Positions 7,796-19,124 are shown, counted from the stretch's first letter. The stretch is 64,000 bases of DNA from Streptomyces odontomachi (GCF_024435355.1 NZ_JAMJWG010000015.1:62001-126000); one strand, 5' to 3'. The notes: generated by a model from the letters alone, not told the origin. Translations and numbers: made by a program.

Positions 7796-8167
7796 GTGCC
7801 TACGATCCAGCAGCTGGTCCGCAAGGGCCGGCAGGACAAGGTCGAGAAGAACAAGACGCCCGCACTGGAGGGTTCCCCCCAGCGTCGCGGCGTCTGCACG
7901 CGTGTGTTCACGACCACCCCGAAGAAGCCGAACTCGGCCCTGCGTAAGGTCGCGCGTGTGCGTCTGACCAGCGGGATCGAGGTCACGGCCTACATTCCAG
8001 GTGAGGGGCACAACCTGCAGGAGCACTCCATCGTGCTCGTGCGCGGCGGCCGTGTGAAGGACCTGCCGGGTGTTCGCTACAAGATCATCCGAGGTTCGCT
8101 TGACACCCAGGGTGTGAAGAACCGCAAGCAGGCTCGCAGCCGCTACGGCGCCAAGAAGGAGAAGTAA
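7796..8167 (+). CDS. rpsL: 30S ribosomal protein S12
   Basis: A 123-residue S12 of normal length, starting at GTG 7796 behind GGAG. The decoding-centre loops are intact: [13 protein letters not shown] with Lys43 and GGRVKDLPG with Lys88. Changes at these lysines give streptomycin resistance, and Lys88 changes also raise antibiotic production in Streptomyces, so this is the wild-type, streptomycin-sensitive form. It is the first gene of the str operon; rpsG follows after 2 nt. Confidence 0.99.
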   Translation: MPTIQQLVRKGRQDKVEKNKTPALEGSPQRRGVCTRVFTTTPKKPNSALRKVARVRLTSGIEVTAYIPGEGHNLQEHSIVLVRGGRVKDLPGVRYKIIRGSLDTQGVKNRKQARSRYGAKKEK

Positions 8168-8169
8168 GA

Positions 8170-8640
8170 ATGCCTCGTAAGGGCCCCGCCCCGAAGCGCC
8201 CGGTCATCATCGACCCGGTCTACGGCTCTCCTCTGGTGACCTCCCTCATCAACAAGGTGCTGCTGAACGGCAAGCGCTCCACCGCAGAGCGCATCGTCTA
8301 CGGCGCCATGGAAGGGCTGCGCGAGAAGACCAGCAACGACCCGGTCATCACTCTCAAGCGCGCCCTGGAGAACATCAAGCCGACCCTCGAGGTCAAGTCC
8401 CGCCGAGTCGGTGGCGCGACCTACCAGGTCCCGGTCGAGGTCAAGCCGGGCCGCGCCAACACGCTGGCGCTGCGCTGGCTGGTCGGCTACTCGCGCGCTC
8501 GCCGTGAGAAGACCATGACCGAGCGCCTGCTGAACGAGCTGCTCGACGCCTCCAACGGCCTCGGTGCAGCCGTGAAGAAGCGCGAGGACACGCACAAGAT
8601 GGCCGAGTCCAACAAGGCCTTCGCGCACTACCGCTGGTAG
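8170..8640 (+). CDS. rpsG: 30S ribosomal protein S7
   Basis: A 156-residue S7, full length, starting [13 protein letters not shown] and ending AFAHYRW. It nucleates the head of the 30S subunit and binds 16S rRNA near the decoding site. It lies 2 nt after rpsL and 39 nt before fusA, the standard str-operon order. In E. coli S7 represses this operon; no such site can be recognised here. Confidence 0.99.
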   Translation: MPRKGPAPKRPVIIDPVYGSPLVTSLINKVLLNGKRSTAERIVYGAMEGLREKTSNDPVITLKRALENIKPTLEVKSRRVGGATYQVPVEVKPGRANTLALRWLVGYSRARREKTMTERLLNELLDASNGLGAAVKKREDTHKMAESNKAFAHYRW

Positions 8641-8679
8641 TCGCAGACCCCATCGAGAACCGAGAGAAGACTGAGCCTT

Positions 8680-10800
8680 ATGGCCACCACTTCGCTTGAC
8701 CTGGCCAAGGTCCGCAACATTGGGATCATGGCCCACATCGACGCGGGCAAGACGACGACCACCGAGCGGATTCTGTACTACACCGGCGTTTCCTACAAGA
8801 TCGGCGAAGTCCACGATGGCGCTGCCACCATGGACTGGATGGAGCAGGAGCAGGAGCGTGGCATCACGATCACGTCTGCTGCCACCACCTGTCACTGGCC
8901 GCTCGAAGACGTCGACAACACCATCAACATCATCGACACCCCGGGCCACGTCGACTTCACGGTCGAGGTGGAGCGCTCGCTGCGCGTCCTCGACGGTGCG
9001 GTGACGGTGTTCGACGGCGTCGCCGGTGTCGAACCGCAGTCCGAGACCGTGTGGCGTCAGGCGGACCGCTACGGCGTGCCGCGTATCTGCTTCGTCAACA
9101 AGCTGGACCGCACCGGTGCCGAGTTCCACCGTTGCGTCGACATGATCAGCGACCGCCTCGGTGCGGTGCCCCTGGTCATGCAGCTGCCGATCGGCGCCGA
9201 GGCCGACTTCAAGGGTGTCGTGGACCTGGTCCGCATGAAGGCGCTCGTGTGGTCCGCCGAGACCGCGCTCGGTGAGGCGTACGACATCGTCGACATCCCG
9301 GACACGCACCAGGAGGCCGCCGAGGAGTACCGCGGCAAGCTCCTGGAGTCCGTCGCCGAGAACGACGAAGAGATGATGGAGCTGTACCTGGAGGGCCAGG
9401 AGCCCACCGAGGAGCAGCTGTACGCGGCGATCCGCCGCGTCACCATCGAGTCGGGCAAGAGCGACGGCATCACGGTCACGCCCGTGTTCTGCGGCACCGC
9501 GTTCAAGAACAAGGGTGTCCAGCCGCTGCTCGACGCCGTGGTGCGCTACCTTCCCTCGCCGCTCGACATCGAGGCCATCGAGGGCCACGCGGTGAACGAC
9601 CCCGAGGCGATCGTCCGCCGCAAGCCGTCCGATGACGAGCCGCTCTCCGCGCTCGCCTTCAAGATCGCGAGCGACCCGCACCTCGGCAAGCTCACCTTCG
9701 TCCGGGTCTACTCCGGCCGGCTCACCACCGGCTCCCAGGTGCAGAACCCGATCAAGGGCAAGAAGGAGCGCATCGGCAAGATCTACCGCATGCACGCGAA
9801 CAAGCGTGAGGAGATCGAGTCGGTGGGCGCCGGCGACATCGTCGCCGTCATGGGCCTGAAGCAGACCACCACCGGTGAGACGCTCTCCGACCCGGCGAAC
9901 CAGGTCATCCTGGAGTCGATGGACTTCCCGGCGCCGGTGATCGAGGTCGCCATCGAGCCCAAGTCCAAGAGCGACCAGGAGAAGCTGGGCATCGCGATCC
10001 AGCGCCTGGCCGAGGAGGACCCGTCCTTCCGCGTCAAGACCGACGAGGAGACCGGGCAGACGATCATCGCCGGCATGGGCGAGCTGCACCTCGACGTGCT
10101 GGTCGACCGCATGAAGCGCGAGTTCCGCGTCGAGGCGAACGTCGGCAAGCCGCAGGTCGCCTACCGCGAGACGCTGCGCCGGACGGTCGAGAAGCTGGAC
10201 TACACGCACAAGAAGCAGACCGGTGGTTCCGGTCAGTTCGCGAAGGTCCAGATCTCCCTCGAACCGCTCGACGGCGACGGCTACGAGTTCGAGAACAAGG
10301 TCACCGGTGGCCGTATCCCGCGGGAGTACATCCCGTCCGTGGACGCGGGCTGCCAGGAGGCCATGGAGTTCGGCGTGCTCGCCGGCTACCCCCTGACGGG
10401 CGTCCGGGTGATCCTCCTCGACGGTGGCTACCACGAGGTCGACTCCTCCGAGATGGCCTTCAAGATCGCCGGTTCGATGGCCTTCAAGGAGGCCGCCCGC
10501 AAGGCCTCCCCGGCCCTGCTCGAGCCGATGATGAAGGTCGAGGTGACCACCCCCGAGGACTACATGGGTGACGTCATCGGCGACATCAACTCCAGGCGTG
10601 GTCAGATCCAGTCCATGGAGGACCGTGCCGGTGCCAAGCTCGTCACGGGCCTGGTCCCGCTGTCGGAGATGTTCGGCTACGTCGGCGACCTCCGCAGCAA
10701 GACGTCGGGGCGCGCAAGCTACTCGATGCAGTTCGACTCCTACGCCGAGGTTCCGCGGAACGTCGCCGAGGAGATCATCGCGAAGGCCAAGGGCGAGTAA
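8680..10800 (+). CDS. fusA: elongation factor G
   Basis: A 706-residue translational GTPase. Domain I carries [10 protein letters not shown] (residues 19-28), the DTPGHVDFT switch and NKLDRTGA. Domains II to V follow, with the domain IV loop around [12 protein letters not shown] drives tRNA-mRNA translocation and, with ribosome recycling factor, splits the ribosome. It is the third gene of the str operon. Nothing in the sequence points to an unusual form. Confidence 0.99.
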   Translation: MATTSLDLAKVRNIGIMAHIDAGKTTTTERILYYTGVSYKIGEVHDGAATMDWMEQEQERGITITSAATTCHWPLEDVDNTINIIDTPGHVDFTVEVERSLRVLDGAVTVFDGVAGVEPQSETVWRQADRYGVPRICFVNKLDRTGAEFHRCVDMISDRLGAVPLVMQLPIGAEADFKGVVDLVRMKALVWSAETALGEAYDIVDIPDTHQEAAEEYRGKLLESVAENDEEMMELYLEGQEPTEEQLYAAIRRVTIESGKSDGITVTPVFCGTAFKNKGVQPLLDAVVRYLPSPLDIEAIEGHAVNDPEAIVRRKPSDDEPLSALAFKIASDPHLGKLTFVRVYSGRLTTGSQVQNPIKGKKERIGKIYRMHANKREEIESVGAGDIVAVMGLKQTTTGETLSDPANQVILESMDFPAPVIEVAIEPKSKSDQEKLGIAIQRLAEEDPSFRVKTDEETGQTIIAGMGELHLDVLVDRMKREFRVEANVGKPQVAYRETLRRTVEKLDYTHKKQTGGSGQFAKVQISLEPLDGDGYEFENKVTGGRIPREYIPSVDAGCQEAMEFGVLAGYPLTGVRVILLDGGYHEVDSSEMAFKIAGSMAFKEAARKASPALLEPMMKVEVTTPEDYMGDVIGDINSRRGQIQSMEDRAGAKLVTGLVPLSEMFGYVGDLRSKTSGRASYSMQFDSYAEVPRNVAEEIIAKAKGE

Positions 10801-10850
10801 GCAGGCCGAGACGGCCCTCTACACGTTTTAGGCTTGACTCCGGAGGTCCC

Positions 10851-10884
10851 GGGGCATTCCTCCGCAATAGTGGCGGAATGTCCC
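10851..10884 (+). promoter_or_regulatory. stem-loop in the 163-bp fusA-tuf gap
   Basis: GGGGCATTCC at 10851-10860 pairs with GGAATGTCCC at 10875-10884 (10 bp, one G-U), and TCCGC / GCGGA inside can form a competing inner stem. A TTGACT hexamer at 10834-10839 lies just upstream. The tuf1 gene of other streptomycetes has its own promoter in this gap, so this hairpin may adjust tuf expression independently of fusA; that is inference. Confidence 0.45.
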
Positions 10885-10963
10885 ATGGCCCCGGGCTTTC
10901 CAGCAAAGATCACCTGGCGCCGATGAAGTAAGGCGTACAGAACCACTCCACAGGAGGACCCCA

Positions 10964-12157
<1,194 letters not shown>

Positions 12158-12205
12158 GCACCGCTTACCTGAAGGTCATCTGACCACGGCTCGTTCCGAG
12201 AGCTG

Positions 12206-12239
12206 AAGGGCCCGTACGACTTCGGTCGTACGGGCCCTT
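12206..12239 (+). terminator. terminator of the str operon
   Basis: AAGGGCCCGTACGAC pairs perfectly over 15 bp with GTCGTACGGGCCCTT around a TTCG tetraloop, and TTT follows the stem. It begins 49 nt after the tuf stop and is the strongest classical terminator in the window. Confidence 0.9.
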
Positions 12240-12383
12240 TGTCGTGCGCCGGGTCGTGAGCCGGGGCGTGCGTCCCGCCGTCCGTCGGTGCCGTGGACCT
12301 GTTTCAGACGGTGGGGGATGGAACCCGCGCAGGGGGGATGTGCACGACCGCCAGACCATCGGATCCACTCTGGAAGATGTCTC

Positions 12384-13418
12384 ATGCGAGCGACCCTGAT
12401 ATACGGAGCCGGCGACGTACGCGTGGAAGACGTGCCCGACCCGAAGATCCTTGAGCCCACGGACGCCCTGGTGCGCGTGGTGCGCTCCTGTGTCTGCGGC
12501 AGCGACCTGTGGCCGTACGGCGCCAGGCCCACCACCGAGCACGGTGACCGGATCGGGCACGAGTTCCTCGGCGTGGTCGAGGAGACCGGCTCGGACGTCT
12601 CCGACCTCAAGCGGGGCGACGTCGTGGTAGCCCCGTTCGTCTGGTCGGACAACACCTGCGACTTCTGCCGGGAGGGCCTGCACACCTCGTGCCGGCACGG
12701 CGGCATGTGGGGCGCCGAGGACGTCGACGGTGGTCAGGGCGAGGCGGTGCGGGTGCCGCTGGCCGAGGGCACGCTGGTGAAGCTGCCCGTCGGCGAGGAC
12801 TCCGACCTGCTGCCGAGCCTGCTCACGCTGTCCGACGTGTTCCCCACGGGCTATCACGCCGCGGTCAAGGGCGGCGTCGGGCCGGGCACCGACGTCACGG
12901 TGATCGGGGACGGTGCCGTCGGCGTGTCGGCGGTGCTCTCCGCCCGACGGCTCGGGGCGGAGCGGATCGTCCTGATGGGCCGGCACCGGGACCGCACCGA
13001 CCTCGGCCGGGACTTCGGTGCCACCGACGTGGTCGCCGAACGGGGTGCGGAGGGTGTCGCGAAGGTCCATGAGCTGACCGGCGGCGACGGCACGCACGTG
13101 GTGCTGGAATGCGTCGGCCTGCTGCCCGCCGTGGAAACCGCGATCGCCGTGGTCCGCGACGGCGGCACGATCAGCCGGGTCGGCGCCCCGCAGTACGAGC
13201 AGGTGCCCATGGGCTTCCCGGAGTTCTTCCGGAACCTCACCCTCACCGGTGGCGTCGCGCCGGCCCGCGCGTACATCGAGGAACTGCTGCCCGACGTCCT
13301 GGAGGGGAAGATCGAACCGGGTCGGGTCTTCGACCGGACCATCGGTCTGGAGGAGGTACCGGACGGCTACCGCGCGATGGCGGACCGGGAGGCGCTGAAG
13401 GTCATGATCCGCCCGTGA
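12384..13418 (+). CDS. zinc-dependent alcohol dehydrogenase (MDR superfamily)
   Basis: ATG 12384 with GGAAG upstream; 344 residues. The catalytic-zinc motifs are CVCGSD (near residue 37) and GHEFLG. The structural-zinc loop TCDFCREGLHTSC has only three of the usual four cysteines. The nucleotide-binding motif VIGDGAVGVSAV marks the NAD(P)-binding Rossmann fold. It should oxidise an alcohol or polyol; the substrate is not evident. It lies alone between the tuf terminator and the xylanolytic genes. Confidence 0.92.
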   Translation: MRATLIYGAGDVRVEDVPDPKILEPTDALVRVVRSCVCGSDLWPYGARPTTEHGDRIGHEFLGVVEETGSDVSDLKRGDVVVAPFVWSDNTCDFCREGLHTSCRHGGMWGAEDVDGGQGEAVRVPLAEGTLVKLPVGEDSDLLPSLLTLSDVFPTGYHAAVKGGVGPGTDVTVIGDGAVGVSAVLSARRLGAERIVLMGRHRDRTDLGRDFGATDVVAERGAEGVAKVHELTGGDGTHVVLECVGLLPAVETAIAVVRDGGTISRVGAPQYEQVPMGFPEFFRNLTLTGGVAPARAYIEELLPDVLEGKIEPGRVFDRTIGLEEVPDGYRAMADREALKVMIRP

Positions 13419-13540
13419 GGCGGCGGTTCGTGCGTGCGGCCACGGTCCGTTGGGGCCCTGAGGGCACGCCAGGGCCCGGGGCGAACCGTCCCGGAGGTCG
13501 GGCACGCAGGTGACGGACCCCGCGGCAGTCTGTCCCTGAT

Positions 13541-13590
13541 CGAAATATTTTCGTTCTGAACCACCCATTGTTTCGGCGAATTTTCCGAAC
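13541..13590. promoter_or_regulatory. AT-rich inverted repeats upstream of the xylan genes
   Basis: Two repeats stand out from the GC-rich background: CGAA-ATATT-TTCG (13541-13553) and TTCGG-N8-CCGAA (13572-13589). They lie 60-110 bp before the GH115 start, where the promoter should be. CGAA/TTCG half-sites are plausible operators for a carbohydrate-responsive repressor; no specific regulator can be assigned. Confidence 0.4.
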
Positions 13591-13649
13591 CAAGATATGC
13601 CACGACCGAGAGGTGACTCGCGGTCACGCACGTGAACGAAGGAGTGGTC

Positions 13650-16600
13650 ATGGACAGGCATCTCGACCGGCGGCCCAGCCGAAGAACGGTCATCGGGGCG
13701 GGCGCAGCGGGCGCCCTGGCCCTGGGGGCCCTCGGCACGGTCCCCGGCCTGTCCGGCACCGCGCACTCCGCCCCGTACGACGGCGCGGGCGCGGGCGCGC
13801 AGCGGCCCACGGACTTCGGCTCGTACGTGTCGTTCACCCCGCGCCCCGGCGCCTTCACCCTCGCGCACGGCCGGACCACCACCCCGCTCGTCGTGAGCGA
13901 CGCCGACCACGCGGGCGTGCGCCGTGCGGTGGGCGATCTACGGGACGACATCGAGCGTGTGACGGGCGCCCGACCGGTCGTCGAGCGGACGGCGAAGGGC
14001 GTCGAGGCTCCGAAAGGTTCCGCGGCGCGCGCCCGGCAGATCACGATCATCGGCACCCTCGGACAGAGCCCCCTCGTGGACGGGCTAGTGGCAGCCGGGA
14101 AGCTGGACGTCAGCGGCATCCAGGGCCGGTGGGAGACCTCGCTCCAGACCGTTGTCGAGTCCCCGATGGACGGCGTGGACCAGGCCTTCGTGATCGTGGG
14201 CAGCGACCAGCGCGGCACCATCTTCGGCATCTACGACGTCAGCCTCGGCATCGGCGTCTCCCCCTGGTACTGGTGGGACGACGTCAAGCCGGTCAGGCGC
14301 ACCGCGCTCTACATCCTGCCGGGCCGGCACACCCAGGGCACCCCGGCCGTGCAGTACCGCGGCTTCTTCATCAACGACGAGGCGCCGGCGCTGGCCACCT
14401 GGGCACCCGGCTACTTCGGCCCGGGCAAGGCCGAAGGGCACGCGGACGGCTTCAACGCCGCCTTCTACGCCAAGGTCTTCGAGCTGATGCTGCGCCTGAA
14501 GGCGAACTACCTGTGGCCGGCCGTCTGGGGCCGGGCCTTCGCCGAGGACGACCCGGAGAACCACGCACGCGCCACCGAGTACGGCATCGTCATGGGCACC
14601 TCGCACGAGGCACCCATGATGCGCGGCATCGAGGAGTGGAACCGCCACGCGGTGGCCGCGGTACGCGACAAGGACGGCACCGTCGTCACCCCCGGCCACG
14701 ACCCGTACGGCGGCACCGGCGAGTGGTCCTTCCGCAACAACGCCGACGCGCTCAAGCAGTACTGGCGCGACGGCATCCAGCGGATGGTCGACCAGGGCTT
14801 CGAAGGCGTCGTGACGCTCGGCATGCGCGGCAACGGCGACACCAGCCTGCCCGACGGCGACGGCATCGACCTGATGAAGGAGATCATCGCCACCCAGCGG
14901 CAGATCCTCGCCGACGTCACCGGCAAGGACCCCGCGACCATCCCCCAGGTGTGGACCCTCTACAAGGAGGTGCAGCGCTACTGGGACCGCGGCCTGCGCG
15001 CCCCGGACGACGTCACCGTCGTGCTCACCGACGACAACTGGGCCAACATCCGCAAGCACCCCGACCCCGCGGAGCCCGCCCGCTCCGGTGGCTACGGCCT
15101 GTACTACCACTTCGACTACGTCGGCGCCGGCCGCAACTACAAGTGGGTGGACACCGCGTCGCTGCCGAACGTCTGGGACGAGCTGCGCCAGGCCGTCGCC
15201 TACGGCAACCAGGGCCTGTGGGTCGTCAACGTCGGCGACCTCAAGGGCAACGAGCTGCCCACCCAGTTCTTCCTCGACTACGCCTGGAGCCCCGAACGCT
15301 GGGACGTGACGGAGCTGCCCGCCTGGGAACAGCGCTACGCGCGGCAGAACTTCGGTGAGGCACAGGCCCCGGCCATCGCCGCCGTGCTCGCCGAGTACGG
15401 CCGGCTCCAGGCGCGCCGCAAGCCCGAGCTGCTCAACCGCAAGATCACCCTGGACCCGGCCAAGGACCCCGCCACGGACCAGTCGGCGATCAGCAACGAC
15501 GACCAGGCCACCCCGTTCTCGCTCACCTCGCACCGCGAGCTGGAGCGGGTCACCGAGGAGTGGCGGCACCTGGCGAAGAAGGCCGACGACATCGCCCGCC
15601 ACCTGCCGCGCGACGCCCAGGACGCCTGGTACGAACTGGTCGGCTACGAGGTCCAGGCCACCGCCAACCTGTATGCGCTGCGCGAGGCGGAGTTCACCAA
15701 CCTGCACTATGCCGGGCAGGGCCGGGCCGCCACCAACGACCTGGCCGCCCGGGCCGAGGCCGGCCTGCAACGCGACTTCGACCTGGCCGAACGCTTCAAC
15801 ACCAGGATCGCGGGCGGCAAGTGGCGCGGCTTCCAGACCCAGCCGCACATCGACTACGGCGACGTGGCCCGCTACGGCCCGGACGCGTCCTGGCAGCAGC
15901 CGCAGATCGACAACAAGGCCATTCCGGACGTGCTGTTCCCGGCGGTCAAGAAGATCGACCTGCCCGCCACGGCCGATCTCGGCGTCGCGATCGACGGCTC
16001 ACCCGACTGGTGGCCGGATGCCGAGGGCCGACCGGTCCTGCCGGTCTTCAGCCCCTACCAGACACGCGCCGACCAGTACATCGAGGTCTTCAACCGGGGC
16101 AGCCGCCCGTTCGCCTACCGCATCGAGCCGTCCGTGCCGTGGATCACGGTGTCGCCCGCCCACGGCACCGTCGAGCAGCAGGTCAGGGCGATCGTCACGG
16201 TCGACTGGGCGAAGGCGCCGCAGGGCAGGACCGAGGCCGACCTCGTCGTGCACGGCCCGGACGGCGCGATCGTCACCGTCACCGCGGTCGCCGACCGGCC
16301 GAAGGCGAGCGGGCTGCGCGGCTTCGTCGAGGCCGGCGGCTACATCGCCATCGACGCCGAGCACGCCACCCGCACGGTCGGGGCGCACGGCATCATCTGG
16401 CAGCGCATCGACGGGATCGGCCGCACCGGCGCCGCCGGGCTCACCCCCGTCCCCGTCACCGCGCCGCAGCAGACCCCCGGCGGCTCCGCACCGCACCTGG
16501 AGTACGAGGTCAGCGTGCTGACCCCCGGCGAGCTCACCGTGTGGGCGTACCTGTCGCCACGCAACCCGACCCTCGGCCGTGCGGGCCTGCGGTACGCGGT

Positions 16601-16865
16601 CTCCTTCGACGACGACGCCCCGCAGACCGTCGACATCATCACCGCCACCGGCTCCGACGACGGCGTGATGAACCGGGGATGGGCCCGCAACACCTCGGAC
16701 AACGTCAACCTGACCGCCACCCGGCACACCGTCGCCACGGCGGGCGTGCACCGGCTGACGTTCTGGATGGTCGATCCGACGGTGGTGCTGCAACGCCTCG
16801 TCGTCGACACCGGCGGCCTCGAGCCGACGTATCTCGGGCCCCTGGAAAGCCACCGGGTGCACTGA
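13650..16865 (+). CDS. GH115 family glycoside hydrolase (xylan alpha-1,2-glucuronidase)
   Basis: ATG 13650 is preceded by GAAGGAG; 1071 residues. A Tat-type signal (RRPSRRTVIGAGAAGALALG) directs export of the folded enzyme. GH115 landmarks occur in order: YRGFFINDEAPAL, LKANYLWPAVWG, MGTSHEAPMMRG, GMRGNGDTSLP, LTDDNWANIR, YYHFDYVGAGRNYKWVDT and WVVNVGDLKGNELP. The last 180 or so residues are the GH115 C-terminal beta domain. The family removes (4-O-methyl)glucuronic acid side chains from xylan, which fits the GH10 xylanase gene 343 bp downstream in the same direction. Confidence 0.93.
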   Translation: MDRHLDRRPSRRTVIGAGAAGALALGALGTVPGLSGTAHSAPYDGAGAGAQRPTDFGSYVSFTPRPGAFTLAHGRTTTPLVVSDADHAGVRRAVGDLRDDIERVTGARPVVERTAKGVEAPKGSAARARQITIIGTLGQSPLVDGLVAAGKLDVSGIQGRWETSLQTVVESPMDGVDQAFVIVGSDQRGTIFGIYDVSLGIGVSPWYWWDDVKPVRRTALYILPGRHTQGTPAVQYRGFFINDEAPALATWAPGYFGPGKAEGHADGFNAAFYAKVFELMLRLKANYLWPAVWGRAFAEDDPENHARATEYGIVMGTSHEAPMMRGIEEWNRHAVAAVRDKDGTVVTPGHDPYGGTGEWSFRNNADALKQYWRDGIQRMVDQGFEGVVTLGMRGNGDTSLPDGDGIDLMKEIIATQRQILADVTGKDPATIPQVWTLYKEVQRYWDRGLRAPDDVTVVLTDDNWANIRKHPDPAEPARSGGYGLYYHFDYVGAGRNYKWVDTASLPNVWDELRQAVAYGNQGLWVVNVGDLKGNELPTQFFLDYAWSPERWDVTELPAWEQRYARQNFGEAQAPAIAAVLAEYGRLQARRKPELLNRKITLDPAKDPATDQSAISNDDQATPFSLTSHRELERVTEEWRHLAKKADDIARHLPRDAQDAWYELVGYEVQATANLYALREAEFTNLHYAGQGRAATNDLAARAEAGLQRDFDLAERFNTRIAGGKWRGFQTQPHIDYGDVARYGPDASWQQPQIDNKAIPDVLFPAVKKIDLPATADLGVAIDGSPDWWPDAEGRPVLPVFSPYQTRADQYIEVFNRGSRPFAYRIEPSVPWITVSPAHGTVEQQVRAIVTVDWAKAPQGRTEADLVVHGPDGAIVTVTAVADRPKASGLRGFVEAGGYIAIDAEHATRTVGAHGIIWQRIDGIGRTGAAGLTPVPVTAPQQTPGGSAPHLEYEVSVLTPGELTVWAYLSPRNPTLGRAGLRYAVSFDDDAPQTVDIITATGSDDGVMNRGWARNTSDNVNLTATRHTVATAGVHRLTFWMVDPTVVLQRLVVDTGGLEPTYLGPLESHRVH

Positions 16866-17208
16866 GAGAACAGGTCAGCGTCCGGACGGCCGCAGCCCGC
16901 CCCCGTCCCGGCCGACGGACGCCGCCCGGGGACCGGGCACTGCACTGCCCGGTCCCCGGGCCCCCGGACCGGGCCGGCGGAATCTCGCCCCTGACCGCCG
17001 GTCCGACCGCGGCGGCCGGTACCGACCCAGCCCCAATGGGCCGGTGCCGGCCGCAGCGGACCCCCCGCCACGGCCACGGTCGCCCAGCGCGTCCGCGGCC
17101 GGCCCGGCCGGGCACGCCCGGCCCCAGCAAGCCCCGCCCCCCACGACCCACCGGGACGTCCCCCCGACCTCCCGGTGCCCGGATCACTGACCCACCGAAA
17201 GGCCAGAC
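16866..17208 (+). other. 343-bp gap between GH115 and GH10 genes
   Basis: Apart from the strong stem-loop at 16925-16960 this stretch holds only very GC-rich, low-complexity sequence and the GAAAGG ribosome binding site of the xylanase gene. No coding signal and no clear promoter hexamers were found. The stem-loop suggests the xylanase is at least partly transcribed separately. Confidence 0.4.
16925..16960 (+). terminator. 15-bp perfect stem-loop after GH115 gene
   Basis: CCCGGGGACCGGGCA and its exact complement TGCCCGGTCCCCGGG enclose CTGCAC. It begins 60 nt after the GH115 stop. There is no T tract, so it may act as a Streptomyces-type terminator or as an mRNA-stabilising 3' structure. Confidence 0.65.
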
Positions 17209-18306
17209 ATGAAACTTGGGCGCAGGGCCACCACCACACTCGCGCTGCTCGGCACGACCGTCCTGATGACGGCCGTGCAGACGGTGTCCGCGCAGGCGCA
17301 TGACGCCTCGCTGCGGGACCTGGCGAAGCAGCGCGGCATCCGCATCGGCACCGCCGTGAACGTCGACGCGCTCGCCGACGACAGCCAGTACGCGTCGGTG
17401 GTGGGCGACCAGTTCAACTCGGTGACCGCCGAGAACGTCATGAAGTGGGAGACCGTCGAGCCCTCGCCGGGCACCTTCGACTTCGCCCCCGCCGACACCC
17501 TCGTCCGCTACGCCGCCCGGCACCACCAGGAGGTGCGCGGCCACACCCTGCTCTGGCACAACCAGCTCCCCGGCTGGCTCACCGACGGCGTGGCCGACGG
17601 CTCGATCACGGCCGACGACCTCCGCGACATCCTGCACCGGCACATCACGGCCGAGGTCAGCCACTTCAAGGGCAAGATCTACCAGTGGGACGTGGTCAAC
17701 GAGGTACTGAACGAGGACGGCACCCTGCGCGACTCGATCTGGTCCCAGAAACTGGGCGATTCGTTCATCGCGGACGCCTTCCGCTGGGCGCACCAGGCCG
17801 ACCCGCACGCCAAGCTCTTCCTGAACGACTACAACATCGAAAGCAAGGGCGCGAAGTCCGACGCCTACTACGACCTGGTGAAGCGGCTGCGCGCGCAGGG
17901 CGTGCCGATCGACGGCGTCGGCTTCCAGGGCCACCTGGACATCCAGTACGACTTCCCGTCCGACCTCGCCGACAACATGGCGCGCTTCGACGCCCTCGGC
18001 CTGGCGACCTCCGTCACCGAGGCCGACGTCCGCATCCCGCTGCCCGCCGACGAAGCCGACCTGACGCGCCAGGCGTCCGACTACTCCGGCATGCTCGCGG
18101 CCTGCCTGGCCACCGAGCACTGCACGTCGTTCACCGTCTGGGGCTTCACCGACGCCTACTCCTGGGTGCCCGGCACCTTCGAGGGCGAGGGCGCGGCGAA
18201 CCTCTACGACGAGAGCTACCAGCCCAAGCCCGCGTACACCGCCGTCGCCGACACGCTGGCCAAGCAGCGCCCGGGTCACGGGCACCACGGTGGGCACCGG
18301 CACTGA
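17209..18306 (+). CDS. secreted GH10 endo-1,4-beta-xylanase
   Basis: A 365-residue protein with a signal peptide of about 31 residues (basic MKLGRR, hydrophobic core, VSAQA) and a single GH10 barrel. The acid/base is Glu165 in DVVNE and the nucleophile Glu271 in TEADV; WHNQLPGWL and VWGFTDAYSW are the sugar-binding landmarks. There is no carbohydrate-binding module. The tail ends GHGHHGGHRH, a natural histidine-rich sequence that could bind metal. It cleaves xylan backbones and would work with the GH115 enzyme upstream. Confidence 0.96.
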   Translation: MKLGRRATTTLALLGTTVLMTAVQTVSAQAHDASLRDLAKQRGIRIGTAVNVDALADDSQYASVVGDQFNSVTAENVMKWETVEPSPGTFDFAPADTLVRYAARHHQEVRGHTLLWHNQLPGWLTDGVADGSITADDLRDILHRHITAEVSHFKGKIYQWDVVNEVLNEDGTLRDSIWSQKLGDSFIADAFRWAHQADPHAKLFLNDYNIESKGAKSDAYYDLVKRLRAQGVPIDGVGFQGHLDIQYDFPSDLADNMARFDALGLATSVTEADVRIPLPADEADLTRQASDYSGMLAACLATEHCTSFTVWGFTDAYSWVPGTFEGEGAANLYDESYQPKPAYTAVADTLAKQRPGHGHHGGHRH

Positions 18307-18383
18307 CCCGGGCGGGGGCGCGAGCCCCCGAACCCGTTCGGCAGCGCCGGCGGGCACTCGCCCCTGACCGCCGACCCGCCGCC

Positions 18384-18424
18384 GGCCGGCACCGGTCCCA
18401 CGTCCTCAAGGACCGGTGCCGGCC
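18384..18424. terminator. bidirectional terminator between xylanase and GNAT genes
   Basis: GGCCGGCACCGGTCC and GGACCGGTGCCGGCC form a perfect 15-bp stem around an 11-nt loop. It sits between the stops of the two convergent genes at 18306 and 18429. Confidence 0.75.
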
Positions 18425-18428
18425 GCTT

Positions 18429-18995
18429 CTACAGCACGCGGAACGAGATCCAGACGTCCGGCGGCAGCTCCGGCCGCCCCGGCACCGGGCGGCGCTCCTC
18501 GGTCCAGGCGTCCCCGGCCAGCTCGGTCGCCACCCGCCGCCAGAAGCGCACCGCGCCCTCGTTGCGGTCCTGGAAGGCCACGTCCCAGGCACCCGGATGG
18601 CGGACCAGGACCTGCTGGACCGCCCGCAGCCCGTACCCGGCCCGGCGTGCCCCGCGCACGACGAAGAAGCCGTTCAGCACGCTGACCGGGGCGGTCAGCG
18701 CCCGTAGGAAGGTGAACCCGGCCGGGTGGGGGCCCAGCATCAGCAGATACCCGGCCCAGTCGGGATCGTCGCTGAGCACGGACTCCAACCATTCGCTGCG
18801 GTAGGTGCCGTCCGGGTTCGGCAACTTGTCGTGGAACTCGGCCATGTCATGCCGGAACATCAGCCAGAGCCGCTCCAACACGGGGCGGTCGGCCGGCGTG
18901 ATGCGGCGGATGGTCATGTTTCCCGGCCCGGACGTGGGTCCGGGCGCGGGCGTGGGTGCTGGTTGGGGCGCTGGCTTGGGCGCTGGCTTGGGCAC
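18429..18995 (-). CDS. GNAT-family acetyltransferase with Pro-Ala N-terminal extension
   Basis: GTG 18993-18995 is preceded by GGAG at 5 nt, giving 188 residues. The first 26 are a PKPAPKPAPQPAP-type repeat, then the GNAT domain starts at MTIRRITPADRPVLERLW. The acetyl-CoA loop is RRAGYGLRAVQ. The internal ATG at 18917 would give a 162-residue protein without the extension but has a poorer binding site. The extension comes from a 12-bp DNA repeat (18966-18989) and may be a recent expansion. Substrate unknown. A terminator-like hairpin lies in its 5' region. Confidence 0.82.
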   Translation of the reverse strand: MPKPAPKPAPQPAPTPAPGPTSGPGNMTIRRITPADRPVLERLWLMFRHDMAEFHDKLPNPDGTYRSEWLESVLSDDPDWAGYLLMLGPHPAGFTFLRALTAPVSVLNGFFVVRGARRAGYGLRAVQQVLVRHPGAWDVAFQDRNEGAVRFWRRVATELAGDAWTEERRPVPGRPELPPDVWISFRVL

Positions 18996-19083
18996 GGGGT
19001 CTCCGTAAGCGGTTCAGATGGCGGACGATCAGGCACCGGGCGGGCGTCTGCGGCACCCGTCCCGGACACCCGTCCCGGACATC

Positions 19084-19124
19084 AAAAAAGCCTCCCGGGG
19101 CGGAAGGATCCCGCCGGGAGGCTT
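19084..19124 (-). terminator. intrinsic terminator on the minus strand, upstream of the GNAT gene
   Basis: Read on the minus strand, AAGCCTCCCGG...CCGGGAGGCTT closes a stem of about 15 bp with a small internal bulge, and TTTTTT follows directly. It lies 90 nt upstream of the GNAT start with no gene feeding it from the right, so it is an attenuator candidate or the end of a short RNA. Confidence 0.65.

Noticed and set aside
8143-10434. 763-codon open frame antisense to rpsG and fusA
   Set aside because: It is the mirror of highly conserved coding genes with GC-rich third positions; its composition is Val/Leu/Asp/Arg-biased with no motif and no ribosome binding site.
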